Shown: piece by piece, positions 49,221 through 57,482 of the stretch
Numbering within the stretch: position 1 is the stretch's first letter
How the letters are laid out: every line of letters begins with the position of its first letter
Assembly: GCA_030430565.1 (NCBI GenBank)
Contig: JAUIKS010000001.1
Coordinates: forward strand, 310,001-374,000
Length of the DNA stretch: 64,000 bases
From: Polyangia bacterium
Lineage (GTDB): Bacteria; Myxococcota_A; Polyangia; Nannocystales; Nannocystaceae
Direction of reading: 5' to 3'
Position numbers and translations under genes: made by a program
Notes under the pieces: model-generated
What the model was told of the DNA's origin: nothing
Seen by the model: only the letters and a program-made list of their open reading frames with translations
Database searches by the model: none

Positions 49221-51098
49221 CTACCGGCGGCGTCGCCCGCTCCTGCGTCGACCGAGGCCCACGGCGAGCAGCAGGAGCGCGAGCGAGCCCGGGGCCCCGC
49301 GCGCGTCCCCGCGACATCCGCAGCCCTCGCCCTCGCCCTCGGTGCCGCCGCCGCTGTCCGTGCCGCTCTCGCCCGCAGAGTCGCTCGCGCCGTCGCTGCC
49401 GCCGGTGGGCCCGGCGGAGCCCGCGGAGCCGTCCGACCCGCTCGGGTCGCCCGTGCCGTCAGTGCCGTCAGTGCCGTCGGTGCCGCCCGTGTCAGTGCCG
49501 TCGGTGCCGTCCGTGTCGACCGGGTCCTTGGGCCAGCCGTTCATCTGATTCCACTGAAGCAGCAGCTCGTCGATGATCTCCGTGTTGTCGACGATGGCCT
49601 GCGGCGCGCCCATCAGCGCGATCTGCTCGACGTCCTCCTCGTAGGGCATCTCGTCCTGGAACGCGGGCCAGCCCTCGCCCTGCGGGATGTAGACCTCGCG
49701 CCCGTCCGGCAGGGTCACGAGCGATCCCTGATCGTCACATAAAAACTCCCGCGTCGCGGTGCGCACGTTGCTGACGTCGCCGAGGTCGGGGTTGGTGTGG
49801 AAGATCGGGTCCTCGGTCATCTCCGCCGGCGAGATCGAGGTGTAGAGGCGCGTCAGGTACGGCCACGTCGCGAGCAGCTCCTGCGCGTGCAGCCCTGGCT
49901 TGACGACGCGCGTATCGATCGCGCTGGCGAACGCGGCGTCGTCCCAGGCGACCTGGTCGATCAGTCCTTCGAAGCAGCTGAGACACGAGTAGAACTCGGC
50001 CTGCTCGAGACCGTCCGGGACCGGGAGGTACTGGCTCATCAGCCCCTCGATCAGCGGGTGGAGGAACTCGCAGAAGTCCGCTTCGCAGTAGGCGAGGTTC
50101 TGGTCGGTGAGCTCGTCGGCGACGAGGACCGCGTCGAGGCCGAGGAAGGCGTCGCCACTCCAGTTGTCGTTGTGGAGGTTGAAGGTGGAGACGACGTTGC
50201 TCGGGCCCGCGTACTCGGTCACGAAGGCGTGACCATCGGCGCCGAAGGCGTCGACCGCGAGCGTGATGACCTCTTTGTAGTTCTCGGCGATGCTCTGCAG
50301 GTTGAGCCAGTCGATCTTGAGCGGGTTGACGAGCACGTGCCGGTAGTTGCTCGGGACGGTGCGCGCGTTGCCGAGGAAGAAGGCGCGCACGTCCATGTCC
50401 TCGCCCGCCGCGATCCGCGTGAGCCGCAGCGGCACGCAGGGCTCCGCCGCGTCGAAGCTCAGCGTGACGGGGTGAATCTGATCGATGTCGGCGCCTTGGG
50501 TCAGCTTGAAGGCCGCGAACAAGAAGCCCTCGTCCAGGTACTCCTGAAAGATCGGCGCCGCCTCGGGGTCCTGCTCGTAGTCGTTGTCGGCCAGCCACTG
50601 CATCAGGCCGTCGACGTCTTGGCCCTGGAGCACGACCACGTCGAAGGCGCCGACGGTCTCCGAGAGGACGACGTCGACGCCGTCGCCGTCACCGTCACCG
50701 TCGCCGTCGCCGTCACCGTCACCGTCACCGTCGCCGTTGCACGAGATCGAGTTAAGCCCGTACTGGGGCACCGTCCCGTTGAGCAGGTTCTCGAACAAGA
50801 GGTCCGAGCCGACGCTGAACTGCGGGACCGACTGCATCGGGATCACCCAGGCGAACTTGTCGGCGTTCGTCTCGGGGTCGTACTGGATGCGGACGTGCGC
50901 CTCGACGTCCGGGCCGTCGACGACGAACAGGATCGTCTCGCCGGTCTGGTCCACCGGCAACGCGCCGGGGAAGTTGTCGCAGAACGTGCCGCCGCAGGCC
51001 TTGGCCGTCGGGGTGTTGAGCTGCGTGGCCGCGGTCGCGGCGAGGGCGGGGAGGGCGAGGAGACAAGTATGAAGTGCAAGACGTCGCATGGTATGCAT
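49221..51098 (-). CDS. DUF2330 protein with MYXO-CTERM-type tail
   Basis: The 625-residue protein has a signal peptide (LALHTCLLALPALAATAA) and then KACGGTFCDN, QTGETILFVVDG and KFAWVIPMQSVPQF, the opening of DUF2330. A Gly-Asp dipeptide run (~120-140) sits in the middle of the domain. The end has a Gly/Thr/Asp/Ser linker, then GCGCRGDARGA, a hydrophobic helix and an Arg cluster, the MYXO-CTERM layout. Surface location is inferred; function is unknown. ATG at 51098 or 51089 are both possible starts. It is the downstream gene of a damaged lipoprotein gene. Confidence 0.83.
   Translation of the reverse strand: MHTMRRLALHTCLLALPALAATAATQLNTPTAKACGGTFCDNFPGALPVDQTGETILFVVDGPDVEAHVRIQYDPETNADKFAWVIPMQSVPQFSVGSDLLFENLLNGTVPQYGLNSISCNGDGDGDGDGDGDGDGDGDGVDVVLSETVGAFDVVVLQGQDVDGLMQWLADNDYEQDPEAAPIFQEYLDEGFLFAAFKLTQGADIDQIHPVTLSFDAAEPCVPLRLTRIAAGEDMDVRAFFLGNARTVPSNYRHVLVNPLKIDWLNLQSIAENYKEVITLAVDAFGADGHAFVTEYAGPSNVVSTFNLHNDNWSGDAFLGLDAVLVADELTDQNLAYCEADFCEFLHPLIEGLMSQYLPVPDGLEQAEFYSCLSCFEGLIDQVAWDDAAFASAIDTRVVKPGLHAQELLATWPYLTRLYTSISPAEMTEDPIFHTNPDLGDVSNVRTATREFLCDDQGSLVTLPDGREVYIPQGEGWPAFQDEMPYEEDVEQIALMGAPQAIVDNTEIIDELLLQWNQMNGWPKDPVDTDGTDGTDTGGTDGTDGTDGTGDPSGSDGSAGSAGPTGGSDGASDSAGESGTDSGGGTEGEGEGCGCRGDARGAPGSLALLLLAVGLGRRRSGRRRR
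50679..50738. repeat. Hexanucleotide repeat, 10 units of (G/A)CCGTC
   Basis: Ten near-perfect units encode a Gly-Asp run inside the DUF2330 protein on the minus strand. Unit loss or gain keeps the frame. Confidence 0.9.
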
Positions 51099-51102
51099 GT
51101 GA

Positions 51103-51555
51103 TCATGCCCGCTGCGCCGCTCCGAGTGAAGGGCGCGTGGGCGTGAGCGCGGGTTTTGTTCCACGCCGACGCGGCGCGGGAACAATCTCGCCTCCGCGAA
51201 TTTTCTCGCTCGCCGCTACTGGATCACGATCGCGGCGCCGTCGGGGAAGGTCGCGGTCGTAGTTGCAGGCGTACGCGGACTTCGGCAGCACGAAGGCCGG
51301 CGCGGCGCTGTCGTTGCGAACCGTGATCATCGCGGTCTGGCTGGGGCTCTCGCTCTCCGGCAGCTCGCACGCGGCCGCGGTCTCGCCCGCGCTCGTGCCG
51401 CTCTGGCCGTCGGTCTGGCTGTCGGTCTGGCCGTCCGTCTGCCCCTCGCTCGCGCTCGTCGGCGAGCCGTCGTCGCCGCAGCCGTGCAGCGCTGGCAGCA
51501 GCAGCGCGAAGAGCAGCAGGGCGGCGGGGGAGCGGGTGCGTGGTTCGTGAGACAT
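51103..51555 (-). pseudogene. Lipoprotein gene with probable frameshift near its 3' end
   Basis: The frame encodes a lipoprotein signal (LLLFALLLPALHGCGDD), a Gln/Thr/Asp/Gly linker and AMITVRNDSAAPAFVLPKSAYACNYD, a beta-strand segment. Beyond that it becomes Arg-rich (LPRRRRDRDP). In the +1 frame the same bases read ATFPDGAAIVIQ and a stop at 51216-51218, which looks like genuine coding. A one-base insertion near 51245-51255 would explain this. The remaining domain is also short, so the gene may be truncated as well as frameshifted. GGAGGAT precedes the ATG. Sequencing error is the alternative. Confidence 0.5.
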
Positions 51556-51579
51556 CGGGATCCTCCAGCGAGTTTACGA

Positions 51580-52902
51580 TCAGCCCTCGAGCTCGGCCGC
51601 GAGCGCGTGCAGCCACTCCTCGAGGTTCGTGTAGCCGTCCATGTCCGCGTCGCCGTCGGGGTCCTCGGGCAGCGTCAGCGCGCGCGCGTTCTCGGCGAGC
51701 TGCGGGTAGCCGCCGACGTCGGCCGGGCTGTCGATCGGCCCGCCCGCGCGCGCGATGATGTCAGCGATCACCCGGGCGTCGACCTCATCACGATCGGTCG
51801 GGCGCGCGCCGACGCGGGGCAGCAGCGCGCCCTCGAGCTCAGCCGCCGGCACGATCGTCATGGGCGTCACGCTCACCGGCGGCGCGCTCGCCCAGATCCC
51901 CTCGCCGACGTCGGTGCGCACGCGGCCGTTGTCGGCCTCGTACACGTGCGTGTCCTCGTGGACCTTGGTCGTCAGGTGCAGCGTCGGCGCGTCGTCCCAG
52001 GTCGCCACGCCGGGGATCATCGCGTTGGACTCGACGCTGCCGAGGATCGGGCAGCAGCCGCCGCCCTTGTAGAGCACGATCGCGAACTGACCTGGGTCGT
52101 AGACCAGGTTGTTGGCGACGACCGCCGTGGCGTCCATCCCGATCACGGGGTTGCGGTCGTTGTTGTGCGCGAACACGTTGCCCATGACTGCGACGCGGCG
52201 CGAGTGATCGCCGATCAGGATGCCCTTGCTGTGCGGCTGCTCGGGGTGGAGGCTGTTCCACAGCCCCTCGCTGACGAGGTTGTTCGACCAGGTGACGTCG
52301 CGCACGCCCTTGTACCAGGTGCTCCCGATCTCGTCGACGGCCCACGAGAGGCTGCAGTGATCGATGACGACGTTGAAGACCTCGCGTGAGCCGTCGGGCG
52401 CGCCGAGGATCTGCACCGCGTCGCGGTTCTCCGGCTTCGGCCCGCGCTCGTTGTCGCCTGGCCGAATGCGCAGGTGTTGCACGAGCACGTCGTGGGTCGT
52501 GATCTCGAGGCCGGCGCCCGCGATCGTCACGCCCGGCGAAGGCGCGGTCTGCCCGGCGACGGTCACGAAGGGCCGCTCGATCCGCAGGTGCTCGGTGAGC
52601 TCGATCGTCCCCGAGATCTCGAAGACGACCACGCGCGGGCCGTCGGCCGCGAGCGCGGCGCGCAGCGAGCCCTCGCCGTCGGGCGCGAGGCTCGTGACGC
52701 GCAGCACCGCGCCGCCGCGGCCCGCCGGCGTGTCGGTCCCGAAGCCCTCGGCGCCGGGGAACACGGGCAGCGCCGCGCTGAGGTCGCGGTGCGCGTCCGC
52801 GAGCTCCGGCAGCGGCTCGACGCAGGCCGTGAGCGTCAGGGCGGCGGCGGCGGTCATCATCCAGCTCGTTCGCGGAGCGGGGGGCGCGTGGCGTCGAGGC
52901 AT
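51580..52902 (-). CDS. Pectate-lyase-like parallel beta-helix lipoprotein
   Basis: The 440-residue protein has a lipoprotein signal (AAAALTLTACVEP). FPGAEGFGTDTPAGRGG opens the pectate lyase-like fold, followed by GTIELTEHLRIERPFVTVAGQTAPSPGVTIAG, VVIDHCSLSWAVDE, VTWSNNLVSEGL and VFAHNNDRNPVIG, the repeated beta-helix turns of polysaccharide lyase family 1-like proteins. A C-terminal DPDGDADMDGYTNLEEWLHAL looks like a dockerin/thrombospondin-type-3 calcium motif. It probably cleaves or binds uronic-acid polymers at the cell surface. The ATG at 52902 has TACTGC 7 nt upstream and is divergent from the next gene. Confidence 0.83.
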   Translation of the reverse strand: MPRRHAPPAPRTSWMMTAAAALTLTACVEPLPELADAHRDLSAALPVFPGAEGFGTDTPAGRGGAVLRVTSLAPDGEGSLRAALAADGPRVVVFEISGTIELTEHLRIERPFVTVAGQTAPSPGVTIAGAGLEITTHDVLVQHLRIRPGDNERGPKPENRDAVQILGAPDGSREVFNVVIDHCSLSWAVDEIGSTWYKGVRDVTWSNNLVSEGLWNSLHPEQPHSKGILIGDHSRRVAVMGNVFAHNNDRNPVIGMDATAVVANNLVYDPGQFAIVLYKGGGCCPILGSVESNAMIPGVATWDDAPTLHLTTKVHEDTHVYEADNGRVRTDVGEGIWASAPPVSVTPMTIVPAAELEGALLPRVGARPTDRDEVDARVIADIIARAGGPIDSPADVGGYPQLAENARALTLPEDPDGDADMDGYTNLEEWLHALAAELEG

Positions 52903-52909
52903 GACCCCC

Positions 52910-52915
52910 GCAGTA
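52910..52915 (-). promoter_or_regulatory. Putative -10 hexamer TACTGC of pectate-lyase-like gene
   Basis: On the minus strand TACTGC ends 7 nt before the ATG at 52902. Confidence 0.45.
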
Positions 52916-52947
52916 TCGGGCAGCCGCAGATTTTCGCTACAGGCTGC

Positions 52948-52953
52948 TACGAT
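52948..52953 (+). promoter_or_regulatory. Extended -10 TGC-TACGAT of leaderless gene at 52960
   Basis: TACGAT with upstream TGC ends 6 nt before the ATG. The two divergent promoters share a 57-bp gap. Confidence 0.55.
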
Positions 52954-52959
52954 GCCGCC

Positions 52960-53835
52960 ATGATCGGCTCTCGCTCGACTTCGCGCAGGCGCTCGGCCGT
53001 CGCGCTGACGCTCGCCTGCTGCCTCTTCGCCTCCGCGTGCGCCTCCTCCGGCGACGCGACCAAGGCGCCGCCGGAGCGCGCCGGGGAGCCCGCGGCGACG
53101 CCCGCGGCGACACCCCAGCCAGCGGCCCAGCAGCCCGCGCCCGCGTCGTCCATCGACGCCGACGCGCTCGTCGCCGCCGAGGACCGCAGCGAGGAGGATC
53201 GCAAGGCCGACGAGCGGCGCGCCCCGGCCGAGCTGCTGCGCTTCTGCGAGCTCGCGCCCGGCATGCGCGTCGCCGACATCGGCGCGGGCACGGGCTACAC
53301 GACCGAGCTGCTCGCGCGCGCCGTCGGCCCCGAGGGCGTGGTCTACGGGCAGAACACCGAGTTCATCATCGAGCGCTTCGCCAAGCAGGGCTGGGCGGAG
53401 CGGCTCGCCAAGCCGGTCAACGCCGCGGTCGTCTCCGTCGTGCGCGACTTCAGCGATCCGCTGCCGCCCGAGCTCGAGGGGCAGCTCGACCGCGTGGTCA
53501 ACGTGCTCTTCTATCACGACTTCGAGTGGCAGGGCATCGACCGCGCGGCGCACAACAAGGCGGTGCTCCGCGCGCTCAAGCCCGGCGGCTACTACGTCAT
53601 CATCGACGCCTCGGCGCGCGAGGGCGACGGCGCGACGCAGTCGAAGACGCTGCACCGGGTCGAGGAGGCGCTGGTCCGCGAGGAGCTGCAGGCGGCCGGC
53701 TTTGAGCTGGCTGGAGAGTCAGATTTTCTCCGCAACCCGGCGGACACCCGCGACTGGAACGCGCTGCCCTGGCGCGGCGAGGGCGACGGGCAGTACAGCG
53801 ACAAGTTCGCGCTGAAGTTCCGCAAGCCGGGGTGA
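52960..53835 (+). CDS. Lipoprotein with class I SAM-methyltransferase fold
   Basis: The 291-residue protein has an export signal with lipobox (LTLACCLFASACASS) and an Ala/Pro linker to ~65. The rest has the Rossmann methyltransferase pattern: VADIGAGTGYTTELLARAVG (motif I, ~105), VNVLFYHDFEWQG and LKPGGYYVIIDASAREG. It belongs to the COG4798 type of predicted methyltransferases, many of which also carry signal peptides. Export is odd since SAM is made in the cytoplasm. It may have another activity or the fold may be reused. Start fixed by TACGAT 6 nt upstream. Confidence 0.8.
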   Translation: MIGSRSTSRRRSAVALTLACCLFASACASSGDATKAPPERAGEPAATPAATPQPAAQQPAPASSIDADALVAAEDRSEEDRKADERRAPAELLRFCELAPGMRVADIGAGTGYTTELLARAVGPEGVVYGQNTEFIIERFAKQGWAERLAKPVNAAVVSVVRDFSDPLPPELEGQLDRVVNVLFYHDFEWQGIDRAAHNKAVLRALKPGGYYVIIDASAREGDGATQSKTLHRVEEALVREELQAAGFELAGESDFLRNPADTRDWNALPWRGEGDGQYSDKFALKFRKPG

Positions 53836-53859
53836 GCTACGGCGTCGCGAAAGATCCTC

Positions 53860-53865
53860 TACCCT
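53860..53865 (+). promoter_or_regulatory. Possible -10 hexamer TACCCT for gene at 53876
   Basis: TACCCT ends 10 nt before the GTG at 53876, slightly farther than in other leaderless candidates. Confidence 0.35.
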
Positions 53866-53875
53866 GTCGTCAGAG

Positions 53876-55033
53876 GTGCCCGTGGACATCGTCTACGCAA
53901 AACAACCCTTCCCCCCGTCGTGGTCCGCGTCGATCTTCCTCGCCGGGCCGACCCCGCGCGGCGACGCGCCGCCCTCGTGGCGCCCCGACGCGCTGCGGCT
54001 GCTGCGAGAGCTGGGCTTCGAGGGCGTGGTCTTCGTGCCCGAGAGCGCCGACGGCCAGTGGCGGGGCAGCTACCTCGACCAGGTGACCTGGGAGCGCGAC
54101 GCGCTGCAGGCCGCCGACGTCATCCTGTTCTGGGTGCCCCGCGAGCTCGAGCGGATGCCCGCGTTCACGACCAACGTCGAGTTCGGGATCTGGGCGTCCT
54201 CGGGCAAGGTCGTGCTGGGCTACCCCGCCGAGGCGCCGAAGTGCAAGTACCTCGCGTGGCTGGCGAGCGAGCACGGCGCGCCGGTCGTCCACACCCTCCG
54301 CGCGACCGTCAGCGCCGCGCTCGACCTGCTCGGAGCGCCAGCTCCGCGCAGCGGCGGCGCGCGCCTCGTGCCGCTTCGCGCCTGGCGAACGCCGGCCTTC
54401 CAGGCCTGGCTCGCGGCCCAGGAGGCCGCCGGCAACCGGCTCGACCACGCCAACCTGCTGTGGTCGTTCCAGCCGTCGCGGGCCACGGTCCCGTTCGCCT
54501 GGATCCTCAAGGTCAAGGTCTGGGTCGCGGCGGAGGGGCGACACAAGACCAACGAGTGGGTCTTCGCCCGCTGCGACATGAGCACGGTGGTGCTGCACGG
54601 CCCGGTCGCCGAGGACTGGCGACAGACCGAGCTCGTGCTCATCCGAGAGTTCCGCGCGCCGGTCCGCACGGCGGATGGCTTCGTCCACGAGCTGCCGGGC
54701 GGCTCGGCCTACGATCCGACGCTCTCGCCGCAGGCGGTCGCGGCCGAGGAGGTGCGGGAGGAGACCGGCGTCGACATCGACCCCGCACGCTTCACGCCGC
54801 GCGGCGGTCGCCAGCTCGCGGGCACGCTCTCGGCGCACCACGGTCACCTGTTCTCGGTCGCGTTGACGGCGACCGAGCTGGGCGCGCTCCGGAAGACCGA
54901 GGCGGCGGGCACCGTGTTCGGGGCGGGGGACTCGGAGCAGACCACGGTCGAGCTGTGGACGGTCGGCGCGTTGATGACGGACCCCCGCGTGGACTGGTCT
55001 ACGCTGGGGATGGTCCTCTCCGTCTTCGCGTGA
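53876..55033 (+). CDS. Nucleoside 2-deoxyribosyltransferase-like domain fused to Nudix domain
   Basis: The 385-residue protein has an N-terminal domain (1-145) with SIFLAGPTPRGDAPPSWRPDA, GVVFVPESADG, WERDALQAADVILFWVPRE and FTTNVEFG, the pattern of the nucleoside 2-deoxyribosyltransferase-like family (PF15891 type). The C-terminal ~190 residues are Nudix-like with VHELPGGSAYDPTLSPQAVAAEEVREETGV; the box is imperfect: the first Glu of GX5E and the Arg of REUXEE are changed. The fusion suggests processing of modified nucleosides or nucleotides. GTG start at 53876; GTG at 53882 is also possible. It converges with a frameshifted gene. Confidence 0.78.
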   Translation: MPVDIVYAKQPFPPSWSASIFLAGPTPRGDAPPSWRPDALRLLRELGFEGVVFVPESADGQWRGSYLDQVTWERDALQAADVILFWVPRELERMPAFTTNVEFGIWASSGKVVLGYPAEAPKCKYLAWLASEHGAPVVHTLRATVSAALDLLGAPAPRSGGARLVPLRAWRTPAFQAWLAAQEAAGNRLDHANLLWSFQPSRATVPFAWILKVKVWVAAEGRHKTNEWVFARCDMSTVVLHGPVAEDWRQTELVLIREFRAPVRTADGFVHELPGGSAYDPTLSPQAVAAEEVREETGVDIDPARFTPRGGRQLAGTLSAHHGHLFSVALTATELGALRKTEAAGTVFGAGDSEQTTVELWTVGALMTDPRVDWSTLGMVLSVFA

Positions 55034-55045
55034 GCGCGCGCGCTC
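55032..55045. terminator. 14-bp palindrome GAGCGCG-CGCGCTC between convergent genes
   Basis: The palindrome overlaps the stop of the fusion gene and lies just before the end of the opposite frameshifted gene. It may form a hairpin; no T-run follows. Confidence 0.3.
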
Positions 55046-55048
55046 GCG

Positions 55049-55427
55049 CTACTCGCCCGAGAGCAGCGTGAAGCGCTGCGGGAGGTTGTCGATCCGCCAG
55101 CCCAGGCCCGAGCGCGTCGGGCCGTGCACGGCTCCGCGAGCTCGCCCGAGTACCGCCGCAGGATCTCGTGGTAGCGCGCGGGCGTCAGGCGGCGTTGGGC
55201 AGCAGGCGATCGAGCAGGTCGACCGCGTCGGCCATGCGACCCGTGGGCGTCGCGCCGACGGCCTCGACCACGTCCGCGACGGTCGCGAGCACGACGATCA
55301 CCGCGTCGAGATCGTCGCGCTCTAGCGTTCCTGGCTGAGGAGGCAGGTGTTGCAGCGCGGCCTCGGGCGCGGGCGCGGGCGCCTGCGGCGGCGGGAACCA
55401 GCGGCGAAACCGGCGCAGGACCGCCAT
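55049..55427 (-). pseudogene. Frameshifted small gene, about 120 codons
   Basis: On the minus strand ATG 55427 opens MAVLRRFRRWFPPPQ and continues to DAVDLLDRLLPNAA and a stop at 55185. Reading on in other frames gives AQRRLTPARYHEILRRYSGELAEP and then VHGPTRSGLGWRIDNLPQRFTLLSGE with a stop at 55049-55051. All three pieces look like protein, so two frameshifts (near 55190 and 55130) are inferred. A TACAAC hexamer 6 nt before the ATG matches other leaderless starts. No family is recognised. Alternatively 55185-55427 is a complete 80-residue gene. Confidence 0.5.
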
Positions 55428-55433
55428 GTCGTC

Positions 55434-55439
55434 GTTGTA
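55434..55439 (-). promoter_or_regulatory. -10 hexamer TACAAC of the frameshifted gene
   Basis: TACAAC on the minus strand ends 6 nt before the ATG at 55427. Confidence 0.45.
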
Positions 55440-55546
55440 CAGCGCCTCGAGGCGCGCGCGCTGACCCTCGCCGACGAGCGCGGGCGCGGGCGCGGGCGCG
55501 GGCTCGTCGTGACGCTCGCGCGTCGAGTCGCGGTGAGCAGCGGGCG

Positions 55547-57076
55547 CTAGCTCGAGAGACTCCGGGTCATCGCCGCCTCGGCGGTCGCCTGGTCGCGGTT
55601 GCCTCGCCAGACGAGCGCGAGGGCGGCGAGCGATCCGATGTTGACGAGGAGGCCCACCTGGGGGGCGAGCTGCGGGCGCGCGCACGCGAACGCGAACGCG
55701 AGCGCGAGCCCGGCCGCGAGCCCGTAGAGAGAGCGGTGGATCGTGCTCCCGCCGAGCAGCGACAAGCAGGTGTACGCGACGAAGTCGAAGATGAAGATCT
55801 CTGGCCAGCCGATGTCGAGCGCGACGCCGACCAGCCGGTTCAGCCACATCGAGACGGCGTAGGTCGCCAGCAGCGTGAGGATGTGACGGTTGACGCGGTT
55901 GCGCCCGACCCAGCGTCGCGCCGCCAGGATGACGAGCAGCGCGATCGGGACGACCACGCTCATGAACCACAGCCCGTTGACGGGATCGGCGAACAGCACC
56001 GCCGGATCGCCGATGGACTCGACGACGAGCTTGGTCACGAGGAGCAGCGCGACGAGCAGGAGCAGCAGCGCGGTCCGCTGGCGGCGGCCCACCGCGATGT
56101 CGCGCTCTGGGTCGCCGTGGAGCGCGAGCGGCTCGCGCAGCGCCGTGAGCAGCGCGTCCATCGACGGCCAGCGGTTCGCGGGATCGGGATCGAGGCCGCG
56201 GAGGATGATCGAGGAGACGCGCGCCGGCAGCGAGCCGCGCGCCGGCACCCGCGGGCCCTCGCGGATGCTCGCGCGCAGCTCCGTGATCGTCTCGGCGGGG
56301 AAGGGGCTCGCGCCCAGCAGCGCCTCGAAGGCGCAGACGCAGAAGCTGAATTGGTCGCTGCGCGCGTCGACCTCAGCGCCCGAAAGTTGCTCTGGGGACA
56401 TGTACGCCGGCGTGCCCATGACCGAGCCCACGCGCGTCAGCGGGCTCCCGAGCTCGCGCGCGCCCGACCGCGCCGGCGTCGTCGTCGCCGGCGACGCGTC
56501 GCGCTCCTCGATCGCCGCGCTGCGGACCAGGCCGAAGTCGAGCACGCGCGGCCGCTGGTCCGCGCCGACCATGACGTTGCTGGGCTTGAAGTCGCGGTGC
56601 ACGAGCCCGGCGGCGTGGGCCGCCGCGAGGCCCTCGCCCGCGGCGAGCAGCATCCGCAGTCGCTCCGGCCAGTCTCGCGGGGTCGAGAGCCACGCGCCCA
56701 GCGTCTCGCCCTCGATCAGCTCCATCGCCACGTAGACCGACGCGGCGACCTCACCGACCTCGTGGACCGTCGCGACGTTGGGGTGCGTTACCTGAGCCAT
56801 GGCCTGGGCCTCGCGGCGGAGCCGCGCGCGGGCCTCGGGGCCGTCGCCGATCATGAGCTTCAGCGCGACCTTGCGGCCGAGGTCTGGATCGTGCGCCTCG
56901 TAGACCACGCCCATCCCGCCCGCGCCGAGGCTGCGCAGGATCGTGAAGCGGCCAACCTGCTCGCCGGGGCTGATTGACTTGTCGCGCGGCGCGGGCTCGC
57001 GCCGCGAAGGCGCCGCGATCGTGGGGCCGCTGTGGAGCTCGACCGGCCGCGTCGCCTCCTCGGTGTCCACCAGCAT
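55547..57076 (-). CDS. Ser/Thr kinase with polytopic membrane C-terminus
   Basis: The 509-residue protein has a kinase domain (~42-310: GAGGMGVVYEAHDPDLGRKVALKL, HRDFKPSN at ~156, DFGLVR, MSPEQ). From ~330 the rest is about six membrane helices with no large outside domain. It therefore differs from the three TPR kinases in this window and might sense a membrane-borne or lipid signal. TATCCT lies 6 nt before the ATG. The frameshifted gene lies downstream on the same strand. Confidence 0.88.
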   Translation of the reverse strand: MLVDTEEATRPVELHSGPTIAAPSRREPAPRDKSISPGEQVGRFTILRSLGAGGMGVVYEAHDPDLGRKVALKLMIGDGPEARARLRREAQAMAQVTHPNVATVHEVGEVAASVYVAMELIEGETLGAWLSTPRDWPERLRMLLAAGEGLAAAHAAGLVHRDFKPSNVMVGADQRPRVLDFGLVRSAAIEERDASPATTTPARSGARELGSPLTRVGSVMGTPAYMSPEQLSGAEVDARSDQFSFCVCAFEALLGASPFPAETITELRASIREGPRVPARGSLPARVSSIILRGLDPDPANRWPSMDALLTALREPLALHGDPERDIAVGRRQRTALLLLLVALLLVTKLVVESIGDPAVLFADPVNGLWFMSVVVPIALLVILAARRWVGRNRVNRHILTLLATYAVSMWLNRLVGVALDIGWPEIFIFDFVAYTCLSLLGGSTIHRSLYGLAAGLALAFAFACARPQLAPQVGLLVNIGSLAALALVWRGNRDQATAEAAMTRSLSS

Positions 57077-57482
57077 GCAGCGAGGATAGGCGATCTAGAA
57101 GCGCGACTGCGTCACCCCGACGCGGCCTGAACCGGGGGGCGACGGCGTGCTCGGGGCGACGAAGCGCGCCGGATCGTCGGCGAGACCAGCCCGCGCGCGC
57201 GCGCCCGCGGCGTGGACCTCGGCCTCCGTCTGCGAGCAGCCGGGGCCGCAGGCGCTGATGAGGCCGGAGCGAGGGGGAGGGGCAAGGCGCGCGCGGCGAG
57301 ACGGGCCCGCGCGCGATGGAGACGATGGCCTTCGCTGACTCCGTGCATGGATCACTCGTGGTGAGCGGGGTCGTCGAGCGAGCCCGGCGATCCCTACACA
57401 GCGCGAGCAGTTTTTTTTGCGTTCTCGTTGTACCGGGGCGGCGCCCGGCCGCGCGCGTGACTCTCGAGCGCGCTGGCGCTCG
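57077..57482. other. 406-bp region, no confident gene
   Basis: It holds the kinase -10 hexamer and, at 57411-57418, a run of eight T unusual for this GC level. A minus-strand frame at 57095-57355 encodes GLISACGPGCSQTEAEVHAA and later FVAPSTPSPPGSGRVGV, which looks partly protein-like, but its N-terminal half is Arg-rich; it may be a decayed gene. Confidence 0.3.
57083..57088 (-). promoter_or_regulatory. Putative -10 hexamer TATCCT of kinase gene
   Basis: On the minus strand TATCCT ends 6 nt before the ATG at 57076. Confidence 0.5.

Noticed and set aside
57411..57418. T8 run as intrinsic terminator
   Set aside because: No stable hairpin directly upstream on the plus strand and no plus-strand gene ending there.
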